64,000 nt of DNA from Thermoplasmata archaeon (GCA_035622275.1 DASPVQ010000015.1:21693-85692), one strand, 5' to 3'; counted from the first letter of the stretch, positions 15,895-24,087 are shown. Numbers and translations: made by a program. The notes: generated by a model not told the origin, from the letters alone.

Positions 15895-17457
15895 ATGGAC
15901 CGGGCGCGGGCGGCGGACGTCGCCCGTGCCTCGGAGCTCCGCCCGGGCCAGATGCGCCGGGCGATCGGCGTCATCGACGTGGGCTCCAACACGGCGCGCT
16001 TCGTCGCGTTCGAGGCGAGCGCCTCGGGCTGCGTGCGCCCGGTCTACGAGACGAAGGAGGCGCCCCGGCTCGGCTCCGGCACCGGCCCGGACGGCCGGCT
16101 CTCGTCCAGCGCGATGGAGCGAGGGGCCGCCGCGGTCGAGCGGTTTTCCCGGGCGGTCCGCACGCTCGGGATATCGCGGACCCTCGCGGTCGCGACCAGC
16201 GCGGTCCGCGACGCGCCGAACGGCGCCGAGTTCGTCCGCCGGGTCGAGCGGTCCACGGGCGTCCTGCTGCGGGTGATCTCGGGCGCGGAGGAGGCGCGGT
16301 ACGCCTACCTCGGGGTCGCGAGCGCCTGGGTCCTCGACAACGACCTCGTCTGCGACCTCGGCGGGGGCTCGCTGCAGCTGGCCGAGACCCGCGGGGGACG
16401 CCTGCAGAACTCCGTGAGCGTGCCCCTGGGCGCTCTGCGCCTCTCGCAGCGCTACCTCGAGCACGATCCGCCGAAGCGCAAGGAGGTCGAGGAGCTGCGG
16501 GAGTACGTCCGCGAGACGCTCGCGTCGGTGCTCGACGCGTTCGGCGGCAAGCGCTACCGCCTCTTCGGGATCGGAGGCACGGTCCGCTCGCTCGCACGGG
16601 CGGCGATCGAGCTGCGCGACTACCCGATCCAGCGGGTCCACGGCTACCCGCTCTGGGATCACGACCTCGAGTCGCTCGCCGAGCTGCTCGGCGAGATGCC
16701 GGCACCGAAGCGCCGGGCGGTGCCCGGGATCGGGCCCGACCGGGCCGACGTCGTGATCGCCGGCCTCGTCGTCCTGCGCGAGCTGCTGCGCGCGACGGGG
16801 GCGGAGCGGATCACGGTCGCGGGAACGGGGATCCGCGAGGGGATCGCGCTCGAAGCGATCGGGGCACCGCTGCCGGTGCCGGCCGAGGAGCTGGCCGCGC
16901 GCTCGGCCGCCGCCGCGGCCGAATCGTTCGCCTTCGACCTGGATCGCGGACGGGAGGTCGCGGAGCGGGCGATCGACCTCTTCGCGATCCTCGCGCCGCG
17001 CTTCGACTGGGGCGAGAGCGAGGGCCTCGCGCTGCGGGTCGCCGCCTGGATGCACGACGCGGGCACGGCGATCGACCTGTGGCGCCACCCCAACCACTCG
17101 GCCTACCTCATCCAGAACTACCCGATCTGGGGCCTCGACCAGCGCGAGGTGCTGCTCGCCTCGCTGGCCGCCCGGCTGCACGCGGGCGGGGAGCTCCCGT
17201 CGACCGCGAAGAAGGGCTATCTGCCGATCCTGCGGCCCGGGGACCTCGACACGGCCCGGCGCCTGGGCGGCGTGCTCGAGGTGGCGGTGCTCACCGTCGG
17301 GGCGCGCCCGCGGTTTTCCTCGAGCGGGAGCGGCCGCAGTGTGACGCTGACGTTTTCTCCTTCCGCCCGTACGACGCTCGACGAGGCGTGGGAGGAGAAG
17401 GTCCGCAAGACGATGGAGCGGGTCCTCGACTCGGAGGTGAGGTTCCGTGATGCCTGA
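15895..17457 (+). CDS. ppx: Ppx/GppA-family exopolyphosphatase
   Basis: 520 residues. The actin-like ASKHA fold motifs are clear: IDVGSNTARFVAFEA near residue 25, TSAVRDAPNG, CDLGGGSLQLAE near residue 160, and GIGGTVRSLARAA near residue 225. From about residue 330 an HD-type domain follows with WMHDAGTAIDLWRHPNHSAY, as in long Ppx/GppA proteins. The family hydrolyses terminal phosphates from polyphosphate or pppGpp; polyphosphate is the more likely substrate given the CHAD neighbour. The ATG at 15895 sits at leaderless distance from the TATA box. The stop overlaps the next gene by 8 nt. Confidence 0.92.
   Translation: MDRARAADVARASELRPGQMRRAIGVIDVGSNTARFVAFEASASGCVRPVYETKEAPRLGSGTGPDGRLSSSAMERGAAAVERFSRAVRTLGISRTLAVATSAVRDAPNGAEFVRRVERSTGVLLRVISGAEEARYAYLGVASAWVLDNDLVCDLGGGSLQLAETRGGRLQNSVSVPLGALRLSQRYLEHDPPKRKEVEELREYVRETLASVLDAFGGKRYRLFGIGGTVRSLARAAIELRDYPIQRVHGYPLWDHDLESLAELLGEMPAPKRRAVPGIGPDRADVVIAGLVVLRELLRATGAERITVAGTGIREGIALEAIGAPLPVPAEELAARSAAAAAESFAFDLDRGREVAERAIDLFAILAPRFDWGESEGLALRVAAWMHDAGTAIDLWRHPNHSAYLIQNYPIWGLDQREVLLASLAARLHAGGELPSTAKKGYLPILRPGDLDTARRLGGVLEVAVLTVGARPRFSSSGSGRSVTLTFSPSARTTLDEAWEEKVRKTMERVLDSEVRFRDA
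17433..17442 (+). promoter_or_regulatory. Strong Shine-Dalgarno inside ppx for the first kinase gene
   Basis: GGAGGTGAGG lies inside the end of ppx, 7 nt before the ATG at 17450. It decides this start over the adjacent GTG at 17447 and indicates re-initiation within the operon. Confidence 0.6.
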
Positions 17458-18148
17458 GCAGCCGAGCCCGACCCACGGCTTCCCCGGCCGCCTCTTCGTC
17501 TTCGAGGGGCTCGACGGGAGCGGGAAGTCGACCCAGGCGGCGCTCCTCGGGAAATGGCTGCAGGCCCGGGGCTACCGCGTGTTCTTCACGGAGTGGAACT
17601 CCTCGGAGCTCACCGCCGAGGTGATCCGCCGCGGCAAGAAGAAGAACCTACTCACCCCGACGACCTTCTCGCTGCTGCACGCCACGGATTTCGCGGACCG
17701 CTTCGAGCGCAAGATCCTCCCGCCGTTGCGGGCCGGATACGTCGTCGTCTGCGACCGCTACGCCTACACCGCGTTCGTCCGGGACGCCGCCCGCGGCTGT
17801 GACCCGTCCTGGGTGCGCAACATCTACTCCTTCGCGCCCCGGCCGGACCGCGTCTTCTACTTCCGCGTCCCGGTCTCGGTGACGCTGAAGCGCAAGATCG
17901 CCTCCCGCCTCAAGATCAACTACTACGAGGCCGGCATGGACCTCGGCCTCTCCGACGATCTGCACGACAGCTACGAGCGATTCCAGTCGCGGCTCAAGCG
18001 CGAGTACGACCGCATCGCGCGGTCCGACGGCTTCGTCGTGATCGATTCCACCCGCCACGTCGAGGCGATCCAGGCCGACCTGCGCGGCCACGTGGACCCG
18101 ATCCTACGGGATTTCCCGACGGGGGAGCGCCTGCTGCATGACGATTAG
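17450..18148 (+). CDS. Thymidylate kinase-like P-loop kinase 1
   Basis: 232 residues. P-loop FEGLDGSGKST is intact (about 18-28). The lid-side and substrate regions follow TMK order: LLHATDFADRFERKILPPL, then CDRYAYTAFVRDAARG in place of the canonical DRYxxSxxAYQ, so the dTMP-binding Ser/Gln positions differ. A family NMP-kinase role is plausible, but the substrate is uncertain. It overlaps ppx by 8 nt and the second kinase by 11 nt. The context suggests a job in phosphate or polyphosphate metabolism rather than only dTTP supply. It shares GMDLxLSxDLxxSY/F with the next protein, so the two are paralogs. Confidence 0.82.
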   Translation: MPEQPSPTHGFPGRLFVFEGLDGSGKSTQAALLGKWLQARGYRVFFTEWNSSELTAEVIRRGKKKNLLTPTTFSLLHATDFADRFERKILPPLRAGYVVVCDRYAYTAFVRDAARGCDPSWVRNIYSFAPRPDRVFYFRVPVSVTLKRKIASRLKINYYEAGMDLGLSDDLHDSYERFQSRLKREYDRIARSDGFVVIDSTRHVEAIQADLRGHVDPILRDFPTGERLLHDD

Positions 18149-18896
18149 GACCTACGGGACGCGCCTACCGGGGCTACCCGACGAGCCCCTCCCCGGCCGG
18201 CTGATCGTGATCGAGGGCGCGGACGGGTCGGGCCGCTCGACCGAGGTCGCGATGCTCAAGGAGTGGCTCGAGATCGAGGGCCACGCCGTCGTCGACACGG
18301 GGCTGCGGCGCTCGACCCTGGTCGCGCAGGAGATCGATCGCGCCAAGCAGGGCCACACCCTCGGCGCGACGACGATGGCCTTGCTCTATGCGGTCGACTT
18401 CGCCGATCAGCTCGAGAACAAGATCGTCCCGGCGCTCGCCGCCGGCTCGACCGTCCTCGCGGATCGCTACGTCTACACGCTGATGGCGCGGGCGGTGGTC
18501 CGCGGCGCGTCGCGCGACTGGGCCCGGCGCCTCTACGGCTTCGCGCTGCGTCCGGAGCTCGTCGTCTTCCTCGAGGCGCGCTCGGAGATCCTCCTGCACC
18601 GCGCGATCTCGAAGTACGGCTCGCTCGACTACTGGGAGAGCGGGATGGATCTCTCGCTGTCGCGCGACCTGTTCGAGAGCTTCTTCCTCTACCAGGAGCG
18701 CCTTAGCCAGGAGTTCGCCTGGGTCGCCCAGGAGTACGGGTTCCACCGAGTCGACGCGAACCGGCACCCGGAGCAGGTCCACGCGGACGTGCGCGCGCTG
18801 GTCGCGCCCCTCTACGGGAGCCGCGCGGCGGCGGCGACGTCGCGGGGGCCCGCGATCAGCGCGCGGCGCCCCGGGCCGCCAGCTGCTTCCGGGTGA
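18138..18896 (+). CDS. Thymidylate kinase-like protein 2 with arginine in the P-loop
   Basis: 252 residues. A paralog of the preceding kinase. The P-loop reads EGADGSGRST (about 26-35): the invariant Walker A lysine is arginine, read directly as codon CGC. The DRY motif is retained (ADRYVYTLMARAVVRG), as is GMDLSLSRDLFESFFLYQ. Lysine loss usually impairs ATP hydrolysis, so this copy may be a regulatory partner of kinase 1 or use another donor; both are inferences. The last 41 nt overlap the convergent sixA gene, and the tail there is Ala/Arg/Pro-rich. Confidence 0.78.
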   Translation: MTIRTYGTRLPGLPDEPLPGRLIVIEGADGSGRSTEVAMLKEWLEIEGHAVVDTGLRRSTLVAQEIDRAKQGHTLGATTMALLYAVDFADQLENKIVPALAAGSTVLADRYVYTLMARAVVRGASRDWARRLYGFALRPELVVFLEARSEILLHRAISKYGSLDYWESGMDLSLSRDLFESFFLYQERLSQEFAWVAQEYGFHRVDANRHPEQVHADVRALVAPLYGSRAAAATSRGPAISARRPGPPAASG

Positions 18897-19425
18897 GAAG
18901 CCAGCGCAGCCGGCCGGCGCCGGGACGCAGCGCCACCGGGAATTCGAGGCAGGCCGCCCCCCCTTTGCTCAGGCGGACGATCGACGCTCCCTCGCCGGTC
19001 ACCGCGAGCCCGACGAGCTCGCTGAGCGACGGCTCGTGGCCGACGAGGACGATCGTGGCCCGGGGGCCCGCGACCCGACGGGCGCGCGCGAGGATCGGCT
19101 CGGCCGATCCGTCGACGTCGAGCTCGATCCACAGCTCGAGGGCCGCCGGTCGGCCGAGGCTCCGGGCGAGAAGCTCGGCGGTGCGCCGGGCGCGGAGCGC
19201 CGGGCTGCTCGCGACCTGTCGGACGGGGCCGATCAGGCCCGCCAGCCCGCGGACGACCCGTCGCGTCTGGGCGAGGCCCTTCGCGCTGAGCGGGCGCCGC
19301 CGATCGTCCGGCCAGCGCACCGGGTCGCGCGTCTCGGCGGGACCGTGGCGGAGGACCACGATCCGGACCGGGCGGACGGACCGCCCCCGCCGCGGGCGGC
19401 GCGGACGCGACGGGCGTCGGGCCAC
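18856..19425 (-). CDS. sixA: SixA-type histidine phosphatase
   Basis: 189 residues. After a basic N-terminal stretch of about 17 residues the RHG motif appears (VVLRHGPAET), then SSPALRARRTAELLA and the second catalytic histidine in VLVGHEPSLSELV. This is the SixA branch of the histidine phosphatase superfamily, known for phosphohistidine phosphatases. It lies 16 nt downstream of phoU and is probably co-transcribed with it. A GTG nearer the RHG motif could be the true start. Its 3' end overlaps kinase 2 by 41 nt, antisense. Confidence 0.88.
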   Translation of the reverse strand: MARRPSRPRRPRRGRSVRPVRIVVLRHGPAETRDPVRWPDDRRRPLSAKGLAQTRRVVRGLAGLIGPVRQVASSPALRARRTAELLARSLGRPAALELWIELDVDGSAEPILARARRVAGPRATIVLVGHEPSLSELVGLAVTGEGASIVRLSKGGAACLEFPVALRPGAGRLRWLLTRKQLAARGAAR

Positions 19426-19441
19426 GCGCGAGCCTCGTGGG

Positions 19442-20497
19442 CTAGCGGGCCCGCGCGGGGCTCGCGCTCTCGGCGGCCAGGAGCGGATCGGAGAAGGCGA
19501 CGGGGATCGCGCGGTCGAGCGCGACCTCGGCGATGTCCTGGGAGTAGGCGACGGTCCGGCCGATCGACTCGAGGATGCGCGCGACCGCGGCCGCGGTCGC
19601 CGGCGGGACCGCCCCGCCGCCGACCGCCGGCAGGAGGCGATCGGAGAGCGAGCGTCCGGAGGCGATCAGCGCCTCGCCGAGGTCGAGCAGGTCGTTGGCG
19701 CTCGCGTCGTCCGGCGCGGAGAGGGCCCCCTCGAGGTGGGCCATCGCCTGCTCGTGGAATTGCCGGAGCGAGGTGATCGGCGCGGACCCACGGGGCAGCT
19801 CGATCAGGCGGCCGCCCGTCTCGCCGAGCACGATCGCGTGATCGGCGATCCGCTCCAGGCTCCGGGCGATCGTCCAGACGCCGAGCATCGAGGCACCCGC
19901 CTCGTCCGGACCGAAGCGGTGCGCGGCCAGCCGCTGCACGTACCAGGCCTCGCGGTCGATCTCGTCGTCCCGCCGCTCCCACTGGCCGTCGTCGGCCAGG
20001 GGCAGCTGGCCCCAGCTCTCGACCGCATCGCGGTGGAACTGGACGACGATGCGACCCATGCGGCCGAGCCGCTGGGCGATCGGCACCGGGCTCTCGTAGG
20101 CGAGGTCCTTGAGGCGCATCTGGCCGTCGTCGTCCCAGACGATCTCGGGCTGCCGGGTGCGTCGGCAGAAGGTGTGGACGACCTCCCGCGTCGCGGGCGT
20201 GACGCGCGGCGCCTCCCGGATCACGAACTCCCGGGCACCCCCGAGATAGGCGCCGAGGAGGCGGCGGAAGAGGTGCTCGGGCAGCTCGCCGCGGCGGACA
20301 ACGACCTTGGCGATCGACGGCCGGCCGAGGACGAAGGCGCCGTACGGCGGCGCGACCCGGCTCACGGGCAGCTCGGTCCGGGGCGGCCCCCCCGCCGGTG
20401 CCGTGGGTCCGGCGGCCTTGCGCGTTCGGGGGGAGGGAGGCGGATCGGTCGGCGCGGTCCCCCGGGCCGCCGCCCCGTCGGCTCGTTTCGGTCTCAT
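19442..20497 (-). CDS. phoU: PhoU-family phosphate regulator, without a clear AbrB domain
   Basis: 351 residues. Residues 1-50 are Pro/Ala/Arg-rich and probably disordered. Residues 60-150 match the region after the AbrB domain of archaeal PhoU (LPEHLFRRLLGAYLGGAREFVI, VTPATREVVHTFCRR, ESPVPIAQRLGRMGRIVVQFHRDAVES). Residues 160-345 are the PhoU helical bundle with ERIADHAIVLGE and SIGRTVAYSQDIAEVALDRAI. Such proteins tune phosphate uptake; the usual N-terminal SpoVT/AbrB DNA-binding domain is not recognisable. The ATG at 20497 is about 28 nt from a strong TATA box. It is followed by sixA. Confidence 0.88.
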   Translation of the reverse strand: MRPKRADGAAARGTAPTDPPPSPRTRKAAGPTAPAGGPPRTELPVSRVAPPYGAFVLGRPSIAKVVVRRGELPEHLFRRLLGAYLGGAREFVIREAPRVTPATREVVHTFCRRTRQPEIVWDDDGQMRLKDLAYESPVPIAQRLGRMGRIVVQFHRDAVESWGQLPLADDGQWERRDDEIDREAWYVQRLAAHRFGPDEAGASMLGVWTIARSLERIADHAIVLGETGGRLIELPRGSAPITSLRQFHEQAMAHLEGALSAPDDASANDLLDLGEALIASGRSLSDRLLPAVGGGAVPPATAAAVARILESIGRTVAYSQDIAEVALDRAIPVAFSDPLLAAESASPARAR

Positions 20498-20520
20498 CGG
20501 AGCGACGAGGGCCGTCACCG

Positions 20521-20530
20521 AATATATAGA
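20521..20530 (-). promoter_or_regulatory. TATA box of phoU-sixA
   Basis: AATATATAGA on the plus strand (TCTATATATT on the minus strand), 24-33 nt before the phoU ATG. It is one of the most A/T-rich TATA elements in the window. Confidence 0.7.
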
Positions 20531-20541
20531 ATGCCGATTGA

Positions 20542-20561
20542 GACTATAGGTGTGACTATAG
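20542..20561. repeat. Two GACTATAG direct repeats upstream of the phoU TATA box
   Basis: GACTATAG occurs at 20542-20549 and again at 20554-20561, a 12-bp period close to one helical turn. CTATAG is itself palindromic. The pair lies just upstream of the phoU TATA/BRE region, where an activator or repressor could bind. Confidence 0.5.
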
Positions 20562-20571
20562 TTAGCGGCGC

Positions 20572-21063
20572 CTACCGGTTGACCTCCACGAGCAGCACCC
20601 AGCTGCTCAGGATCGCCTCCGTGTAGCTCAGCAGGATCCCCGGCACGACCAGGTACAGCCCGGCCAGCCCGACCAGCGCGAGGGTCGCGCCCCCGGCGAC
20701 GTAGAGCGACGAAGCACCGAGGCACATGGCGACGTCGACGAGCCGGCCCCGCCGGTACTGCCGCTCGGTCCGCTGGAGCACGCGACGGACGAGGAGCGCC
20801 AGTGCCGCGAAGGCGATCGCGCCCACCCCGACCACCTCGATCCCGAGCGAGGTGGAGGTCGCGACCGGCACGAGGGTCAGCGAGCCCAGGATGAGGATGG
20901 TGACGAGCAGGATCAGCGCCTGCATCGCGCGCAGGACCAGGACGGGGAACTGCAGGATGCGGGTCATGTTGATCGAGATGCCGACGAACAGGAGGCCCGC
21001 GAGGGCGGCCGACGCCCCGACTTGGGCGACGAAGAAGTTCTCCCACGCGGCGAGCGGCACCAT
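20572..21063 (-). CDS. Small integral membrane protein
   Basis: 163 residues with four to five hydrophobic segments (about 8-30, 42-62, 66-92, 112-134, 136-155). It begins VPLAAWENFFVAQVGASAALAGLLFVGISIN, a sequence type I associate with uncharacterised membrane proteins of soil bacteria and archaea. No catalytic motif is seen. A GGAG sequence sits just before the ATG, and a TATA-like CTTAAAG near 21109-21116 would leave a leader of about 25 nt. It is upstream of phoU on the same strand, but phoU has its own promoter. Confidence 0.78.
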   Translation of the reverse strand: MVPLAAWENFFVAQVGASAALAGLLFVGISINMTRILQFPVLVLRAMQALILLVTILILGSLTLVPVATSTSLGIEVVGVGAIAFAALALLVRRVLQRTERQYRRGRLVDVAMCLGASSLYVAGGATLALVGLAGLYLVVPGILLSYTEAILSSWVLLVEVNR

Positions 21064-21213
21064 CCCGCGAGCTCCTCCGTGATCCGGTCGCCCGGTCAGC
21101 CGCCCCGCGCTTTAAGACCGGTCGTCGCGGCGCGCGTCCCGGGGCGGGTGGCGCCCCTCTCGGCAGCATCGACGGCCGCCGGGAGGCCCAGGGGCACCGT
21201 GCCGCGTGGCGAC

Positions 21214-21286
21214 TGGGCCGGGACGGATTCGAACCGCCGATCTCCGCGTTGTAAGCGCGGCGTCCTCACCGCTAGACGACCGGCCC
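21214..21286 (-). tRNA. tRNA-Val (UAC anticodon)
   Basis: A 73-nt cloverleaf on the minus strand: acceptor GGGCCGG/CCGGCCC, D arm GTCT...GGAC, anticodon stem CCGCG/CGCGG with loop CTTACAA, T arm GGCGG-TTCGAAT-CCGTC, discriminator A, no encoded CCA. The anticodon TAC reads Val codons. It begins 25 nt after the arcS stop with no TATA element between, so it may be cut from the arcS transcript. Confidence 0.95.
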
Positions 21287-21311
21287 CGCGCCCCGCGAGG
21301 GCGGACCTCGG

Positions 21312-23138
21312 TCAAGGCGGTGTCGGTGGGCGGGCGGCCCGGTGCCGGACCCGGACCGCCAGCCCGTGGCCGAGCTCCGTCATCATCCGTCCGTCGAGGA
21401 CGGCCTCGCCGACGCCGGCGAGCTCGGTCTCGCGCCGCAGGACCACGCTGTCACCGGGGCGGATCGCCGGGTCGGCGTCGCGGACCCCCGGGGCGAACAG
21501 GTCTCCCGAGAGGGAGAGGCGCGGGTCGACGTCGACCCAGAGGGGTGGCTCGGGGAAGAGCCGGCGCGCGCCGGCGGCCGTGAGGAAGAACAGCCCCCGC
21601 TCCTCGCGCAGCGTGGCGAGATCCGAGCGTCCGTCCGTGAGGCGCTGGAACCACGGCCGCCCAGCCAGTCGGAGCGGCGGCGCGAACAATCGCTCGGCGG
21701 CGGCGCGGCCGAACTGGACGCTCGCGACCTCGGCGAGCTCCTCGCGCACCACCGCGAGCGGTCCACCGGCGACCGGCGCCTCGGCGGCGAGGGCGTCCTC
21801 CAGCGCGGCGCGCAACGCCGCGAGCGCGCTCGCGCTCGTCGTCCGGTCGTCCGGGATCGTCCAGCGGACGCCGGGCGCGGCCTCGAGCGCCGGCGCGAGG
21901 AACGCGTACTCGCGCGGGTCCAGGTGGACGACGACCGAGCGGTAGGGCCCGTGCGAGAGCAGGTGCGCGATCCCGGCGAGCACGACCTCCCGTTCGGGCT
22001 CCGACCAGTCGCCGGTCACCGGAATGTCGTAGTGCCGGGCGGGGGGGACGTCCTCGAGCTCCTGCGGGACCAGGCCGATCGGGGCGCTCACCGAGACGAG
22101 GTGGACCCGCTCGATGGCCGGCAGCCCTTCGAGCGCCGAGGAGAAGCGCCGGTGGGAGTGCGAGCGCCGGTACGGCTTGGTCTTCGAGCAGGGCACGAGT
22201 AGGAGGACGCGCTTGGACGGCGGAGGGCGGTATCGCTCGAGCACGCGTCGCCGGAACCGCGCCATCTCGGGCCGACGGAACGACTCGCTGAGGACGTACG
22301 TGCGGGGCCGACCGACCACGGGCTCTCGCTCCTCGAGCGCTCCGGCGAGCTCGCGGTCCGCGTAGCGGAGCAATTCGGCGAGCGTCGGTTCGCTCGTCTG
22401 CCGGGACTCGACGAGCTCGCGCAGCCGGCCGACGCGCGCCGCGGTCCGCGCTTCGGCCAGGGCCCGAGCGTAGGCGGCCGAGAGCCCGGCGCGACCGGAG
22501 GCCACGGTTCCTCCGACGGCCGGATCCGGCTCGTCAAGCTGCTCGGAGCGGGCGGCGGAAGGGTCGAGCCGTCCGAACACCGGATCGAGCCGACCCCCGT
22601 CGGCGAGCACCCACCGTCCCTCCGTGTCATCCAGGAGGTCGACGCCGACGTACGCGAGGAATGCGACCCGGTGCGGGAGCGCGACCCGCGGGGCCCAGAC
22701 GACCGGCCGGCCGCCCCAGCGCTCCCGGATCGCGCGAACCGCCTCGACGAACGGCCGTCCCTCGGCCCACAAGGCCCGGGCGTTCCCGAGCACGATGAGC
22801 TCGGGTACGTCCCGGCCCACAGCCTCCCGGGGTCCGGGCGGCAACGGGGCGTGGACCAGCCGGACGCCGGGGGCGACCCGAAGGGCATCGCTCGGGGGGC
22901 CGAGTATCTCGGGGGCGAGGACCGGTAGCTCGAGAGGGAGGCGCGCCCCGTCGGCCGACAGCGTCAGGCGCCGCAGGCCCGCCGGCGCCGGAGCGGACTC
23001 GAGGTGCAGCCGGGACGAGGGCCCCTCCGGGGGGCCGGCAACGGCGATCTCGGGCGTCCGGACCCAGAGCTCGCCGAGCGGGGCCCGGCCGAGAAGGCAG
23101 AGCCCGTCCTGTCCTTCGATCGAGCGGGCGCCGGGCAT
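21312..23138 (-). CDS. arcS: Archaeosine synthase ArcS (TgtA2)
   Basis: 608 residues. ArcS converts preQ0 at position 15 of archaeal tRNA towards archaeosine. The core motif PCxxxKPYxxSxxH is present exactly as PCSKTKPYRRSHSH near residue 325. It is followed by LVPQELEDVPPARHYDIPVTGDW. The N-terminal 250 residues resemble a degenerate TGT barrel (LIVLGNARALWAEGR, VDLLDDTEGRWVLADGG). The C-terminal 80 residues form a PUA domain (IRPGDSVVLRRETELAGVGEA). The ATG at 23138 lies about 32 nt from a TATA box. A tRNA gene follows directly downstream. Confidence 0.93.
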   Translation of the reverse strand: MPGARSIEGQDGLCLLGRAPLGELWVRTPEIAVAGPPEGPSSRLHLESAPAPAGLRRLTLSADGARLPLELPVLAPEILGPPSDALRVAPGVRLVHAPLPPGPREAVGRDVPELIVLGNARALWAEGRPFVEAVRAIRERWGGRPVVWAPRVALPHRVAFLAYVGVDLLDDTEGRWVLADGGRLDPVFGRLDPSAARSEQLDEPDPAVGGTVASGRAGLSAAYARALAEARTAARVGRLRELVESRQTSEPTLAELLRYADRELAGALEEREPVVGRPRTYVLSESFRRPEMARFRRRVLERYRPPPSKRVLLLVPCSKTKPYRRSHSHRRFSSALEGLPAIERVHLVSVSAPIGLVPQELEDVPPARHYDIPVTGDWSEPEREVVLAGIAHLLSHGPYRSVVVHLDPREYAFLAPALEAAPGVRWTIPDDRTTSASALAALRAALEDALAAEAPVAGGPLAVVREELAEVASVQFGRAAAERLFAPPLRLAGRPWFQRLTDGRSDLATLREERGLFFLTAAGARRLFPEPPLWVDVDPRLSLSGDLFAPGVRDADPAIRPGDSVVLRRETELAGVGEAVLDGRMMTELGHGLAVRVRHRAARPPTPP

Positions 23139-23165
23139 CGCGGAGGGCGGCCACCCGCTCCCGCG

Positions 23166-23175
23166 GCTTAACCTT
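23166..23175 (-). promoter_or_regulatory. TATA box of arcS
   Basis: The minus strand reads AGGTTAAGCC, about 32 nt before the ATG. Confidence 0.55.
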
Positions 23176-23193
23176 CCCGAGGCCGGCGGTCGG

Positions 23194-24087
23194 TTACGGG
23201 AGGAGGGGCCGCGGACCGAAGGGGACGAAGACGGCGAGGACGACCCCGGCGAGGAAGATCGCCCCGAGAGCGAAGTGCCGCTCGAACGGCAGCCGGGTCT
23301 CGGTCGGGCGCCGCGCGAGGTCCCGGTCCGTGAGCGCGGCGAGCCCGGCCATCGCGGCCAGCGCGACGTAGTACGGGAGAGCGAGCCCGACCGCGAGGCC
23401 GAAGAGGGCGAGCAGGGCGAGCGCCGCCGCATGGAAGAGCGGAACGAGCCGGGCGGCGGTCGCGGTGCCGACGGCCGCCGGCAGCGAACGAAGGCCGAGC
23501 TCCCGGTCGCTCGCGAGGTCCCCGAGGGAGTGGATCGTCTCGAACGCAGTCCCCCACGCGAGGAGGGCGCCGACCGCTAGGAGGGCGGGGAGCGGCAGCG
23601 TGCCACGGACCGCGACGTACGCGGCCGCGGGCGTGATCGACTCGACCAGACCGAGGAACACGGTGGTCAGCGACGTGACCCGCTTGGTATAGCTGTAGCC
23701 GAGGACCAGGAGGAGCGCGAGAGGCGCGAGCGCGAAGGCGAGCGGGTTCAGCAGGTACGCCGCACCCAGGAGGACCCCTCCGCTGGCGGCCGTGATCGCG
23801 AGCGCGAGGCCCGGGCGCGCGCGGCCCGCCGGTAGCAGGCGATCACGGGTACGGGGGTTGCGCGCGTCGATCACGCGGTCCGCCCAGCGGTTGAAGCTGT
23901 GGCCGGCGTTCCGTGCGGCGACGAACGCGATCACGACCAGGACGAAGGTCCGGAGGCTCGGAAGCCCGTTCGCCGCGAGGAGGAGGAAGCCGAGCGCGAA
24001 GGTCAGGTTGAGCCCGAGGTTCTGGATCTCGAGGAAGCGGGCGAGCTCCCGCACCGCCGACCGGGGCCGAGCGTCGGGGGCGCTCAC
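23194..24087 (-). CDS. ubiA: UbiA-family prenyltransferase, probably for menaquinone
   Basis: 297 residues, about eight to nine membrane helices. The first Asp-rich motif is NRWADRVIDARN near residue 67 (NxxxDxxxD) and the second is SLGDLASDRELG near residue 195, both needed for Mg2+-prenyl diphosphate binding. It attaches a polyprenyl chain to an aromatic acid in the membrane. The ATG overlaps the ubiD stop (ATGA), and this UbiA-UbiD pairing supports a quinone role (MqnP-like). Geranylgeranylglycerol-phosphate synthase-type UbiA remains possible from sequence alone. Confidence 0.9.
   Translation of the reverse strand: MSAPDARPRSAVRELARFLEIQNLGLNLTFALGFLLLAANGLPSLRTFVLVVIAFVAARNAGHSFNRWADRVIDARNPRTRDRLLPAGRARPGLALAITAASGGVLLGAAYLLNPLAFALAPLALLLVLGYSYTKRVTSLTTVFLGLVESITPAAAYVAVRGTLPLPALLAVGALLAWGTAFETIHSLGDLASDRELGLRSLPAAVGTATAARLVPLFHAAALALLALFGLAVGLALPYYVALAAMAGLAALTDRDLARRPTETRLPFERHFALGAIFLAGVVLAVFVPFGPRPLLP

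Noticed and set aside
17450..18896. PPK2-type polyphosphate kinases
   Set aside because: The P-loop and DRY region follow thymidylate kinase order (GLDGSGKST, DRYxYT), not the PPK2 signatures I know; only the context links them to polyphosphate.
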